DNA from: CAZTAR01 sp043813895
Lineage (GTDB): Bacteria; Planctomycetota; Phycisphaerae; UBA1845; UTPLA1
DNA: 64,000 nt
Assembly: GCA_043813895.1 (NCBI GenBank)
Contig: JBDRKQ010000125.1
Coordinates: 9,941 to 73,940, forward strand
Direction of reading: 5' to 3'
In this document: piece after piece, positions 17,905 through 27,272 of the stretch
How the letters are laid out: each line of letters opens with the position of its first letter
Numbering within the stretch: position 1 is the first letter of the stretch
Notes under the pieces: model-generated
The model's database searches: none
The model's input: only the letters and a program-made list of their open reading frames with translations
What the model was told of the DNA's origin: nothing
Translations under genes and position numbers: made by a program

Positions 17905-18909
17905 TCAACGGTACAGCATCTCCCGGGCCCGCCCTGGTGACACGTCCGTTTGAAACCGCGCATACTCCTCCGCCGCGCCCGTGAGAACGCCGTCGGCCAA
18001 CTCGCCGCGAACGATCGCCTTGAGCATTCCGTCCAGCAGATAGGCTTCCGGCACGACGGGCTCACGGACGAAGAGCACGGAGTACAGACCGCGATCCACG
18101 ACCGGCTGGTGCAACACGACCGCGCTGCGAGAACACAGGTAGAACACACCGGCCTGAAAGGGATGTTCACCCGGCGTCAGCCCTGCAAACGGATCCCAGT
18201 ACTCGTCCAGCATTCGGTTGTAGCCGAAGTAGCCGACCACAGCACTTGCCGCGCCGAACGCGATGTCATTCCCATCGACGGTCAACACGGTCTCCGCATC
18301 CGTCATCGCGTCGCGCAGCGGCTGCTCCATCGCCGCGACGATCGCGCTGCTGGGCCACGCGTTGGCAAGGACGTACACGTCAAACGACGCGGTCACACCG
18401 CGCGACAGCCAGGCCTCGGTAGGCTCGGCCGGTCGATGGAAGACGACCCGGCGAATAATCTCCGCACCATCGCCGTCGTCCGTGTGTGCCCGCCGCCATC
18501 CGCCTGCGTTCGCGAGGTGGGTCTCGACGCCGTACAGGGCGCCCCAACAGAGATTCCGCGTGGGATCGTCGCCGTCTCCGAACCGCGGCGCCACGCTTGA
18601 AAACGAGCGATCGGCGAGGGCAACATGGACGGTGACGGTGATGTAACCCTGCTCTTCGATCATGCGAACAACCGACCGCTCAAAGGGCAGTTGATTTCCG
18701 AAGATCGCGGATGTAAGCGCGGGTGAAGGTGAGGCGGACAACGAAGCCGCCCGTGGCTCGACGGAGCCGCGATCGTGCAACGCGAGCAGGGTGAAGAATC
18801 CGGCGCACCCCACAACCACCGCGACGATGCCCGGCAGGCCGCGTTTCCACTGAAGAAGTGGGGCCTCGCGCGCTCCAGGGTTCTTCAAGTCATGCGGCTC
18901 CAGCGTCAT
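17905..18909 (-). CDS. Single-pass membrane protein of unknown function
   Basis: A 334-residue protein starting at an ATG with AGGAGGA nearby (a longer frame to 18954 lacks one). Residues about 22-44 (GLPGIVAVVVGCAGFFTLLALHD) form a membrane anchor; the rest is extracytoplasmic. The soluble part has FGNQLPFERSVVRMIEEQGYITVTVHVAL and a later stretch about responding to values (YLCSRSAVVLHQPVVDRGLYSVLFV). I recognise no family; the pattern suggests a regulator-like or anti-sigma-associated envelope protein of planctomycetes. The next gene upstream (20927 to 18981) is on the same strand, 71 bases away, and may be in the same operon. Confidence 0.75.
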   Translation of the reverse strand: MTLEPHDLKNPGAREAPLLQWKRGLPGIVAVVVGCAGFFTLLALHDRGSVEPRAASLSASPSPALTSAIFGNQLPFERSVVRMIEEQGYITVTVHVALADRSFSSVAPRFGDGDDPTRNLCWGALYGVETHLANAGGWRRAHTDDGDGAEIIRRVVFHRPAEPTEAWLSRGVTASFDVYVLANAWPSSAIVAAMEQPLRDAMTDAETVLTVDGNDIAFGAASAVVGYFGYNRMLDEYWDPFAGLTPGEHPFQAGVFYLCSRSAVVLHQPVVDRGLYSVLFVREPVVPEAYLLDGMLKAIVRGELADGVLTGAAEEYARFQTDVSPGRAREMLYR

Positions 18910-18980
18910 GGCGATAGCTCGTCCTCCTGACGCAGGGCGTAACTCCAGCGGCAAAGAGCCCCCGACCTTGCACCAGATTG

Positions 18981-20927
18981 CTAGGGTCCTTCAGTCGGTT
19001 CCTTGAAGTCGCCGGAGACCTGCTGCCGCATCTCCAGCGCGATGTCGAAGTTGTGCAGGCGGCTCAGCGGGTCCTCAAGGAAGTACACCTGCAGCTCGTG
19101 CGGGCCTTCACTGACACGTCGCAGCGTCAGGTCGATCGGGAGTTCCATTGACTTGCCCGGTTCCAACGCGATTGGCAGCCTGGGGCAGACCGACCGGTTC
19201 GCGTGCAATTGAGTCCCGTTGACACACACCACCGGATAGCAGGACTGCGGCGTCTGGCTCGTGTTCGTCAGCTTCAGGGAGACCGGCGAGTCGCACGTGT
19301 AGTAGGAGAGCCCGAAGTTCGTTGACTTCGGCGAGAACGCCCATCGTGTCGCCCCTTCCAACGCAACCTCGATCGGCATGACGGGGGGGATGTCGGACGG
19401 ATCGGCCGAAGCCATTACCCGGACGGCTCCTTTGTCCGGCAGATCGATCGCTACATTACAGGCCCAGTGGTCTCCCGCGTCGAGCACCTGGAGCACCTTG
19501 CCGGGCGCGACCTCCGGTTTGCGTTCGCCCGGGCGTTTGGCGACGCGCAGCCAAACGTGAACGTCTTCGAACGCCTGATTCAGCGCATTCTGAACGGTCG
19601 CCGAAACGCGTCTCGCCGTACCGTCGTTCGGGGCGTCGTAGAACGCGCGGAGACGGCCCGTCGGAATCGAGTGCTGCAACTTCTCATGCGTCGTGTCGTC
19701 GTGGTAAACGTACGAGACCTTGTCTCCGTCCACCTCAATCACGCGATAGTGGCTGAAGCCTTTGGCCCTGTCCCGCAAGGAGGTGCTGGCTTCGTGCGTC
19801 CGGATGAAATGAAAGTCATCCAAACCTGCCAGCTTGTCGGCAAACTCACGGTAGTCCCAATCCGTCGAGCCGCCCACGATGAACATCTTGACGCGGTTCG
19901 CTTTGATAAACGCCTGAAGGTCGCCCCGCTCCCGCCAAGTATCGAGCAGCCCCAACTCGTCGCTGTTCATAGCGATGAAGTTGAATCGTTTGTTCCGGTT
20001 GCTCTTGAGGTTCTCGCTGATCCAACTTAACTGCTCGAGGTCCTGATAGATCGGGTTGCCGGGATGATCCAACAGGAGCAAGCCGTGATACTGGCCGTAG
20101 TCGATTTCGCCGATCGGCTTGTTGGCGACGTAGCGCGTGAAGCTCTCCTGGTGGTCGTGGAGTCCGCAGAGCATGAAGACGGGCGCGTTGAACCGTTCGA
20201 AGAACGACAGCACCCGGAGCCAACTCGCAGCGTCGTCCTTTGCCCGCGCCCATTCGGTGTAGTCGCCCGTCGCGATGATGAACTCCGGCGCGAGCAGGTT
20301 GATTTCTCGTGGCAGCATGTCGTCGAAATCGGGGGCCGTCAGATCGCCGATGTTCATGTTCGACAGGTGAACAAAACGGAACTTGTCCTTGAACGCCCGC
20401 AGGACCTTGACACTTCGTCTGGCGTAGTGGCTGGCCGTGCCGGTCCGGACCTCCAAGTCGTAGAGACCTGGCTCGGTCGTGGAGGGAATCTCCAGAACCA
20501 GTGTGCAGTAAGTGTCGTTGACGATCGAGGGCGGGGTTGTCGCCCGGAGGCTCACGCGGATGTTTGGCTCCAGAGCGTGCTGGAGCGACAGGCTCACATC
20601 GCCAGAGACGTCCGGAGTCAGGTGCATCACAAAGTAGAATACATCTCCCGGCGTCTTGAAGATCGGCCGCCCTTGAGACGGTTCGCGGATCACCGCTTGC
20701 GGCGCATCGTACGCCACGCCCCAATCAGAGGAGCCGGATCGCCGGATTACGGGTGAACTTTCCGGTTTGGAACCGACTTGATCCACCGAGAGCCGGTCGG
20801 CGTCTGCCGAATCGGTTTTCTCCGAAGTCGCCGGCTTCTCATCCGCTACGAGAGCCTGTGGCCCCAGAACAGACGACCAGAACATCAGGGTTGCCCCCAT
20901 CACCACGCGGAATCCTCGCCTTGTCAT
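18981..20927 (-). CDS. Secreted metallophosphoesterase-like protein with degenerate active site
   Basis: A 648-residue exported protein: a GAGGTG box before the ATG, then a signal peptide (MTRRGFRVVMGATLMFWSSV). Residues about 190-440 have the calcineurin-like phosphoesterase fold pattern: FVHLSNMNIGDL, LAPEFIIATGDYTEW, VFMLCGLHDHQ, FNFIAMNSDE, MFIVGGSTDWD. Compared with the canonical D-x-H, GD, GNHD, H, GHxH ligands, only GD and the HD of the third motif survive; the first Asp and His are both Asn. It may be inactive or use a changed metal site. Flanking beta-rich domains (80-170; 450-640) look like Ig-like or carbohydrate-binding modules, as in large purple-acid-phosphatase-like surface proteins. 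Confidence 0.8.
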   Translation of the reverse strand: MTRRGFRVVMGATLMFWSSVLGPQALVADEKPATSEKTDSADADRLSVDQVGSKPESSPVIRRSGSSDWGVAYDAPQAVIREPSQGRPIFKTPGDVFYFVMHLTPDVSGDVSLSLQHALEPNIRVSLRATTPPSIVNDTYCTLVLEIPSTTEPGLYDLEVRTGTASHYARRSVKVLRAFKDKFRFVHLSNMNIGDLTAPDFDDMLPREINLLAPEFIIATGDYTEWARAKDDAASWLRVLSFFERFNAPVFMLCGLHDHQESFTRYVANKPIGEIDYGQYHGLLLLDHPGNPIYQDLEQLSWISENLKSNRNKRFNFIAMNSDELGLLDTWRERGDLQAFIKANRVKMFIVGGSTDWDYREFADKLAGLDDFHFIRTHEASTSLRDRAKGFSHYRVIEVDGDKVSYVYHDDTTHEKLQHSIPTGRLRAFYDAPNDGTARRVSATVQNALNQAFEDVHVWLRVAKRPGERKPEVAPGKVLQVLDAGDHWACNVAIDLPDKGAVRVMASADPSDIPPVMPIEVALEGATRWAFSPKSTNFGLSYYTCDSPVSLKLTNTSQTPQSCYPVVCVNGTQLHANRSVCPRLPIALEPGKSMELPIDLTLRRVSEGPHELQVYFLEDPLSRLHNFDIALEMRQQVSGDFKEPTEGP

Positions 20928-21083
20928 CACAGGCACCTCGCAATTACAGCCCACTTTTGTCGAACAACACGGTTGCGGCGATCCAGACGGGCGGTATTAT
21001 AAACGTGGTTTTCCAAGGAAGCCATCGAATACTGCCAGGCATGTGACTTTGCCGTTGCACGTGCCGGATAGGAGTCTTTCTCC

Positions 21084-22052
21084 ATGACAGGCAGTCCCCC
21101 CAACCGGCCCTTTCATATCGTCGTGGCCGAGTCTTTCGATTCCTTCGCCGTGGACAGGCTGCGGCAGGTCGGCGAGGTCAGTCTCCTGCTGGACTCGACG
21201 CCGGAAGCGCTGATCGCCGCCGTGCCCAAGGCCGACGCGCTGCTCGTCCGCTCAAAAGCCCATGTCACGGCAAGGATTATCGACGCGGCGCCGAATCTCA
21301 AGGTCATCGGCCGCGCCAGTCCGACGATCGACCACATCGACCTCCATGCCGCGCAACGCCGGCACATCCGCGTTGTGTATTCACCCGAGGCGGCCACGAA
21401 CTCTGCCGCAGAATTCGCACTCGGCCTGATCCTGGCTGTCAACCGGCGCATCCCATTCCTGAATCGCCAACTCCGCGAAGGGCACTTCGAGACGCTCCGA
21501 AAACCGGAGCGACACGAGATCGGCCGTCAAACCATCGGCCTGCTCGGGCTCGACCCCGTCGGACGGAAACTCGGCAAGATCCTCTACTCGGCTTTTCAGC
21601 CGACCATCATCTACCACGACCCGGAGAACCAGACCCCCGAGGGCTTCGAGGCTCGAGCCGTCGATCTCGCCACGCTCCTAGCCGAGTCAGACGTCCTTTC
21701 GGTCCACCTGCCGCTCACACGAGAGAACCGCGGGCTACTCAACATCGAGGCGCTGGCCAAGATGAAGACCTCCGCAGTCCTCGTCAACACGTCGCGCGGC
21801 GGGCTCATCGACACCCTCGCGCTCGCCAAAGCACTCAAGAGCCATGCAATCGCCGGTGCGGCCCTGGATGTCTTCGAGACGGAGCCACTGCCGAACGACC
21901 ATCCCCTGCGCAAAGCGCCCAACTGCATCCTGACGCCCCACGTAGCCGGCATGACGCTCGACGCCTCGGCCAGCCGGTTTAATGTCGCCGACGATGTGGT
22001 TCGAGTGTTGAACGGCCAGCCGCCGCAGTTCCCGGTCCCGATGAAGCTCTGA
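21084..22052 (+). CDS. D-2-hydroxyacid dehydrogenase homologue (SerA-like)
   Basis: A 322-residue member of the D-isomer-specific 2-hydroxyacid dehydrogenase family, close to the catalytic part of phosphoglycerate dehydrogenase and without the C-terminal ACT domain. The catalytic Arg (NTSRGGLID), Glu (DVFETEPLP) and His (LTPHVAGMT) motifs are kept. The nucleotide loop reads GLLGLDPVGRKLG where GxGxxG is expected, so the second Gly is Asp, and the RAG-VGVDN region reads RASPTIDHID. Cofactor binding may be altered. Reaction in the serine pathway is possible but unproven. It precedes gapA on the same strand, 276 bases away. Confidence 0.85.
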   Translation: MTGSPPNRPFHIVVAESFDSFAVDRLRQVGEVSLLLDSTPEALIAAVPKADALLVRSKAHVTARIIDAAPNLKVIGRASPTIDHIDLHAAQRRHIRVVYSPEAATNSAAEFALGLILAVNRRIPFLNRQLREGHFETLRKPERHEIGRQTIGLLGLDPVGRKLGKILYSAFQPTIIYHDPENQTPEGFEARAVDLATLLAESDVLSVHLPLTRENRGLLNIEALAKMKTSAVLVNTSRGGLIDTLALAKALKSHAIAGAALDVFETEPLPNDHPLRKAPNCILTPHVAGMTLDASASRFNVADDVVRVLNGQPPQFPVPMKL

Positions 22053-22328
22053 CACGCGCTCCTCAACCGAAACTCCGGACGCTGCCCCGAACATCCTCAT
22101 CCCGGCCCACCGAGGAGCCGATCTCTTTCGGGCTTCGGCCGCGGAGGCCGGCGCAACAGGCAACTTCGAAAAGCCCGATATGCGGGCGCCGCGTCCTTGA
22201 CGACCATCGCGCGGAATCCTATTCTCCACGCGGTTCCGGGGCCCAGCGGCCGCCCCTGGCGGTGGACGTCGAGCCCGGCTTAGCTGAAAGTCAGGCAAAC
22301 CACCCTTAACAGCCAAGGAGATACGGAG

Positions 22329-23369
22329 ATGGCGGCAATCAAGATCGGCATCAATGGGTTTGGACGGATCGGACGACTGGTGGCTCGGGCCATGTTGCAG
22401 CGCAGGGACGAGTTTGACCTCGTTGCCATAAACGACGTCGGCTCGTCGGCCAGGGTCCACGCCCACTTATTCAAATACGACACGGCCCAGGGCAAGTTCC
22501 AGGGCACCGTCGAACACGACGAGACCAGCCTCGTCATCAATGGCGATCGGATTCGCGTTTGTGCTGAGCGAGACCCCGCCAGGCTTCCCTGGGGAGAACT
22601 CGGCGCGACCGTCGTTCTGGAATCCACCGGCGTCTTCACCACCCGCAATACCGGCAAGAAGGCAGGCTACGACGATCACATCAAGGCCGGCGCGAAGAAG
22701 GTCATCCTGTCGGCGCCCGCCAAGGACAAGATCGACTGCACCGTCGTGCTCGGCGTCAACGACGAAGACCTCAAGCCCGAGCACAAATTCGTGAGCAACG
22801 GGAGCTGCACCACCAACTGCCTCGCCCCGCTCATCAAGGTCATGGTCGAGCACCCCGAAGTGTTCGGCGCTAAGATCACCGGCATGATGACGACCATACA
22901 CGCCTACACCAATGACCAGCGCGTCCTCGATCAGGTTCATGGCGAAGATCTGCTTCGCGCCAGGGCCGCCGCACTGAACGTCATTCCCTCAAGCACCGGC
23001 GCGGCACGGGCGATCTCCCTCGTCGTCCCGAGCGAGAACGTCAAGCTGGACGGCTTCGCCTTCCGCGTGCCCGTTCTGGACGGCAGCGTTGTCGACCTGA
23101 CGGTCACCCTGGAGAAGCAACTAGACATCCAGACGGTCAATGCCCTCTTCAAGAAGGCCGCCGCCGCCGATCGCTTCAAGGGCATCCTGTTCTACAACGA
23201 GGAGCCGCTCGTCAGCAGCGACATTATCGGCAACCCGTACAGCAGCGTGTTCGACTCCACCCGAACCATGGTCAACGGCAACATGCTCAAGCTCGTCAGT
23301 TGGTACGACAACGAGTGGGGCTTCAGCAATCGCGTCGCCGACCTGGCTAAGCGACTCGCGGCGATGTAA
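22329..23369 (+). CDS. gapA: Glyceraldehyde-3-phosphate dehydrogenase, type I
   Basis: A 346-residue GAPDH that oxidises glyceraldehyde 3-phosphate with NAD(P) and phosphate. AAGGAG lies upstream of the ATG. The Rossmann start IGINGFGRIGRLVAR, the active site SNGSCTTNCLAP (Cys160) with the paired His in TIHAYTNDQ, and the C-terminal SWYDNEWGFSNRV are complete. The residue after beta-2 is INDVGSS, so the sequence lacks the usual DP...D NAD-specific pattern only slightly; cofactor choice is not certain. It ends at a repeat-derived hairpin that can act as its terminator. Confidence 0.98.
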   Translation: MAAIKIGINGFGRIGRLVARAMLQRRDEFDLVAINDVGSSARVHAHLFKYDTAQGKFQGTVEHDETSLVINGDRIRVCAERDPARLPWGELGATVVLESTGVFTTRNTGKKAGYDDHIKAGAKKVILSAPAKDKIDCTVVLGVNDEDLKPEHKFVSNGSCTTNCLAPLIKVMVEHPEVFGAKITGMMTTIHAYTNDQRVLDQVHGEDLLRARAAALNVIPSSTGAARAISLVVPSENVKLDGFAFRVPVLDGSVVDLTVTLEKQLDIQTVNALFKKAAAADRFKGILFYNEEPLVSSDIIGNPYSSVFDSTRTMVNGNMLKLVSWYDNEWGFSNRVADLAKRLAAM

Positions 23370-23404
23370 TCGCCTGCCACAACTGCGGCTCAGGACCCGC
23401 GCTT

Positions 23405-23461
23405 GAATAAGTTGCACATTTCATATGGGTGGTACGGGCTGGACGCCCGTACCACCCTTTT
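23405..23461. repeat. Dispersed repeat, family B, doubling as a terminator
   Basis: A perfect 13-bp stem (GGGTGGTACGGGC and its complement, 23427-23457) with a 5-base loop is followed by TTTT. It lies between the convergent gapA and deoxyhypusine synthase-like genes, so it can end transcription in both directions. The left flank AATAAGTTGCACATTTCATA is repeated almost unchanged in front of a sister copy at 46935-47013, which marks it as a dispersed element. Confidence 0.8.
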
Positions 23462-23471
23462 CGTGCGCGCC

Positions 23472-24671
23472 TCAACCATCCAGCCCCAGCGTCTTCAAGT
23501 CCCGCTGAACCTCCACGTTCCCACGCGCCGCCTCTCGCAATTCGCTAACCAGCTTCTCCACCTGCGGGTACAAACGCTTGATGGGGCGGGGCGTGTTCCG
23601 GATCAGCACATATTGCGCAAGTAGTGGGAACGTAATGCTCGCACAACTGTACACCACCACATTATTCCGCACCGCGTCCTTGACCTTGCCCCAACTCTTC
23701 GCCTCGCTCGGCGTCGCCCCCGAGAGCCCTCCCCAATGCGGCGCGTCGGATGTCAATTGGATGAAGTAATCGTGTCCGCCGCCTTTCTCGTCATGCAACA
23801 CCTGATGGAGCGTCGGCTGCGTCTGCATGTAGAAGTTCTTAGGGCTTCCCCCTCCTACCTGGACCACGCCGTTCTTGTCCGCCGCCCGGACAATCGCCGC
23901 CGTCTCGATCACGTCCTTGAGAGGATCGAGTTGCACGGGCTTACCAAAAAGGTGCGGGGGCACCAGACTGATGGCGATCGCGCTGTCGCCTGGGCTGGAC
24001 GTGTAGATCGGCACGTCACACTTCTGCGCGGTAATCAGCATGGACATATCGGGATGCTTTGCCTGCTTCCCCAACACGCGCCCGAGTTGCCAATGAAACT
24101 GCGCGGTGGAGATCGGGCGCGTCCGGTCGATCGCGTCGACCGCGCCCATGATGAGCCGATCGGTAGCCATCAGCGTGTCGGCGTCCGCGATGAAGGTGTC
24201 GTAGATTCGCGCGACGTTCACCTCGGCCAGCTCGTTGTCGTCGACCGCCCAATGCCCCTGCGTGACCGGGTAGTCGAATGCCCGATGCGTGTCGTGGAAG
24301 AGGTTCGCGCCCGTGGAGATGATCCAATCAACAAAACCGGCCTGGAGCAGGTCGATCACCACGCCGTGCATGCCAATCGGCGTCATCGCGCCGCTGAGCG
24401 TGAGCCCGACCGTCGCGCCGTCGTTCAACATCCGCGAGTAGAGTTGACAGGCCTCGGCGAGACGACGGCCGTTGAAGCCGCTGGCCGCGTAACATTCGTC
24501 GATCATATCCGCGACGTTCTCGTTGGACTTCAGCCGCAGGGGGTCGACCATCCGACCGGACATGTAGGCCTTCTGGCGCGGCGTGACGTCCTTCGCCTCA
24601 AACCAGTCCGTCCCATCGGCATCCCCATCATGATGTTGGCCGCCGGAACAGGGTGGCGGGTCGTTGTCCAT
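23472..24671 (-). CDS. Deoxyhypusine synthase-like protein
   Basis: A 399-residue homologue of deoxyhypusine synthase, with GAGGAG before the ATG. Family blocks are visible: VGLTLSGAMTPIGMHGVV, DWIISTGANLFHDTH, STAQFHWQLGRVLG, PIYTSSPGDSAI, VQVGGGSPKNFYMQ and GGLSGATPSEAKSWGKV. At the catalytic position the eukaryotic enzyme has Lys in VKVYADAS; here the stretch reads VVVYSCAS, so the Lys (position 339) is Val. Bacteria have no eIF5A, and bacterial members of the family act on polyamines (homospermidine synthase-like) or are of unknown function. NAD binding seems kept. Function is best left as deoxyhypusine/homospermidine synthase-like. Confidence 0.9.
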   Translation of the reverse strand: MDNDPPPCSGGQHHDGDADGTDWFEAKDVTPRQKAYMSGRMVDPLRLKSNENVADMIDECYAASGFNGRRLAEACQLYSRMLNDGATVGLTLSGAMTPIGMHGVVIDLLQAGFVDWIISTGANLFHDTHRAFDYPVTQGHWAVDDNELAEVNVARIYDTFIADADTLMATDRLIMGAVDAIDRTRPISTAQFHWQLGRVLGKQAKHPDMSMLITAQKCDVPIYTSSPGDSAIAISLVPPHLFGKPVQLDPLKDVIETAAIVRAADKNGVVQVGGGSPKNFYMQTQPTLHQVLHDEKGGGHDYFIQLTSDAPHWGGLSGATPSEAKSWGKVKDAVRNNVVVYSCASITFPLLAQYVLIRNTPRPIKRLYPQVEKLVSELREAARGNVEVQRDLKTLGLDG

Positions 24672-25475
24672 CAGGCGACTCCTCAGTAGTGGATCCTGTG
24701 TGGTCGCGCGGCCTGGCCCGTGTAACTCAGAATACGATCACTCTGGCCGCGGTTGCGAGGCGAAAGCCTAGCAGCCGGCTTGCCCGATGGCAAAAGCCGG
24801 CGCTGGTCCCGCTTGCCCGTCGGCTCGAATTGCACTGGCTGTTCGTGCAGACTGCATAGGAAAATGGCCGCCTTGCGGCAGCCATTTTCGCGGCGCGGCG
24901 TTGGGAAAGAGAAGAGATAGGGCAGGTTGAGATTATGGGCTTATTCTGTCCTCCAGGTTCGGCGTCCGACGCCGACACTGTGTGGACTCGCAACACCCGT
25001 GCCAGGCAAGTCCATCACGGTCCTCATCTCGCGAGCACTCTGACGAAACGCCCTCCAGTGAGGACAGAGCGTTTGAGAGGCCGAACACTAGGATGAATGC
25101 GACCCAAAACGCGGCCTAAGTGGGTAGTGATTGGGCAATACTCTCCAGCCGCAGGCGTGACTCTGTGGGGTGGCGCCGGCTAGCTCGCTTGCGGCACGGG
25201 CGTGCCGCGCCACATATGAGGTAGCGCGGCCTGGTCGTACTGGCGATGGTAGGCTCACGGTGCCGCCGGCACTGGGCAGGATCCCGCTGGGGTCCGGCAG
25301 CAGGTCGTAGTTCGGCATCGTGTTGTCGCGCATCCGCCGTTTCTGCTGTCCCGCGAGCGGATCGGGTGGCGTTCCAGACTTGGCACCTGGCGCCCAATCG
25401 GGCAACCTGTCCACCACGCCGCCGCCTGGCCGCCAAACGAGGGCATCGAGCTTTCAAAGTACGCTTGTCTTGGGC
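24672..25475. other. Long intergenic region upstream of the deoxyhypusine synthase-like gene
   Basis: About 800 bases with no convincing gene. Weak minus-strand frames at 25088-25417 are Pro/Arg-rich; one contains a protein-like stretch (KRRMRDNTMPNYDLLPDPSG), which may be a gene remnant. A strong hairpin lies at 24860-24889 (separate entry). The promoter of the downstream minus-strand gene should be near 24690-24760 but no clear boxes stand out. Confidence 0.45.
24860..24889. terminator. Hairpin with T-tails on both strands
   Basis: AAAATGGCCGCC and GGCAGCCATTTT form a stem around a TTGC loop, with one mismatch. Each strand reads a run of T after the stem, so it could terminate in either direction. 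No annotated gene ends here, so it may close an unrecognised small RNA on either strand. Confidence 0.5.
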
Positions 25476-27272
25476 CTAGAGATCGGGATTTCCCAGCCTG
25501 CCCAACGCAGACCGGACGATCTCGACGGCGCGCTGGGACGCCCGGTCGGGGGCGAGCCTTTCAACTTCCGCCCCTGATCGCTCCTTGAGTTCCACGACGC
25601 CTTCCACGAGTGCCTTCCGGCCGACCGTGATCCGCACGGGAATCCCGATCAGATCGGCATCCTTGAATTTGAAGCCCGCGCGTTCGTCGCGGTCGTCGAA
25701 GAGCACGTCGATTCCTGCCGCTTCGAGTTCGTTGTGAATCTTGCCGGCCGTCTCCATGACGTCGCTCTTACGCGGATCGAGCGCGAGGATCAGCACGTGG
25801 AACGGGGCGATGCTCATGGGCCAGATGATCCCGTCGTCGTCGTGCGAGGATTCGATTGAGGCGGCCATGATCCGGTTGAGGCCGATGCCGTAGCACCCCA
25901 TGATGAGGGGATTGGCCTTGCCGTTCTTGTCGAGGTAGTCGGCCTTCATGGAGTCGCTGTACTTGGTGCCGAGCTTGAACACGTGTCCGACCTCGATCGC
26001 CTTGCGGAGGTGCATCGGTGAGCCGCTGCCGCTGGGAGAGAGATCGCCCTCGACGACGAGGCGGACGTCGGCCACTTCGACATTGTCGCCCTCCAGCGGA
26101 AAGTCGCGGCTCGGATTGACGCCGGTCACGTGATAGCCTGTCTTGCACGCGCCGGTGGCGCCGTTTCTCATGACGGCGACGGCCTGGTCCACGATGAGGC
26201 GATAGGGCACGCCGGACCGGTCCAGCCCCTGCGGGCCGGCGAAGCCGACTTCCGCACCGGTGAGGCTGCGAATTGTTTCGTCGTCGGCCAGCTCTAGCGT
26301 CCCGCCGGCGACGTGATTGAGCTTGTGCTCGTTGACCTCGTGGTCGCCACGGACGAGGACCACGACCGGAAGGTCGTTTCCATCCGGGGCGTCGGCTGCC
26401 TCCGGCCTGGCCACCGAATAGACGAGCGTCTTGATCATCTGGGCCGGCTTCGTGCCGAGGAAGGCCGTGACCTCGTCGATGGTTCGTTGATCCGGCGTGT
26501 GCACCTCGGCGAGGGGCTGCATCTCGGCGGTGTCCTGTGGTAGGGGGGCCGCCTCGGCTCGCTCGGTGTTTGCGGCATAGTCGCCATTGTTGCTCAGCGC
26601 GACGAAGTCCTCGCCGGCGTCGGTAAGCGTCATGAACTCGTGAGACGCGCTGCCGCCGATCGGCCCGCTCTCGGCCTCCACGGCTATATACGGCAGGCCG
26701 CACCGTGAGAAGATGCGGCAGTATGCGCCGTACATGATCTCGTATTGTTCATCCAGGCTCGCAAGGCTGTCATGGAAGCTGTAGGCGTCCTTCATCAGGA
26801 ACTCGCGCGTCCGCAAGACGCCGGATTTCGGTCTCGCCTCACCGCGAAACTTCACCTGAATCTGATACAGTGTGATCGGGAGCTGCTTGTAACTGCGGAG
26901 ATAGGCCCGTGCGATCTCCGTGACCGGCTCTTCGTGCGTCGGGCCGAGGACCGTCTGCGATCGCCAGTCCCCCTCGGGTCCGCCGAGTCGCAAGAGCGTG
27001 TCGCCCATGGCCACGGTGCGCCCGGTCTGCTCCCACAACTCGACCGGCTGAAGGACAGGCATGTGCAATTCGATTGCACCGGCGCGGTTCATCTCCTCAC
27101 GCACAATGGCCTCGACCTTGCGGAGGGCCCGGTATCCCAGCGGCAAGTATGAATAGATGCCGGCGGCGAGTTGGCGGATGAGGCCCGCACGGATCATGAG
27201 TTGATGCGAGGGAACGGCGGCGTCCTTCGGCAACTCCTTGGTGGTCGGAATGAGGAAGTTGGTCCAGCGCAT
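25476..27272 (-). CDS. proS: Prolyl-tRNA synthetase
   Basis: A 598-residue bacterial-type (long) ProRS, charging tRNA-Pro in the cytoplasm. The start is ATG with GGAGATG just upstream (MRWTNFLIPTTKE); the longer frame to 27398 has no support. Class II motifs are present: GIYSYLPLGYRALRKVE (motif 1 region), VLGPTHEEPVTEIAR and FRGEARPKSGVLRTREFLMKDAYSFH (motif 2), MGCYGIGLNRIMAASIE (motif 3). A YbaK-like editing insertion runs from about residue 220 to 400 and the anticodon domain closes the protein. Nothing unusual in sequence. Confidence 0.97.
   Translation of the reverse strand: MRWTNFLIPTTKELPKDAAVPSHQLMIRAGLIRQLAAGIYSYLPLGYRALRKVEAIVREEMNRAGAIELHMPVLQPVELWEQTGRTVAMGDTLLRLGGPEGDWRSQTVLGPTHEEPVTEIARAYLRSYKQLPITLYQIQVKFRGEARPKSGVLRTREFLMKDAYSFHDSLASLDEQYEIMYGAYCRIFSRCGLPYIAVEAESGPIGGSASHEFMTLTDAGEDFVALSNNGDYAANTERAEAAPLPQDTAEMQPLAEVHTPDQRTIDEVTAFLGTKPAQMIKTLVYSVARPEAADAPDGNDLPVVVLVRGDHEVNEHKLNHVAGGTLELADDETIRSLTGAEVGFAGPQGLDRSGVPYRLIVDQAVAVMRNGATGACKTGYHVTGVNPSRDFPLEGDNVEVADVRLVVEGDLSPSGSGSPMHLRKAIEVGHVFKLGTKYSDSMKADYLDKNGKANPLIMGCYGIGLNRIMAASIESSHDDDGIIWPMSIAPFHVLILALDPRKSDVMETAGKIHNELEAAGIDVLFDDRDERAGFKFKDADLIGIPVRITVGRKALVEGVVELKERSGAEVERLAPDRASQRAVEIVRSALGRLGNPDL

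Noticed and set aside
25116..25457. 113-residue minus-strand frame downstream of proS
   Set aside because: Arg-rich composition with no domain; not better than chance in high-GC DNA.
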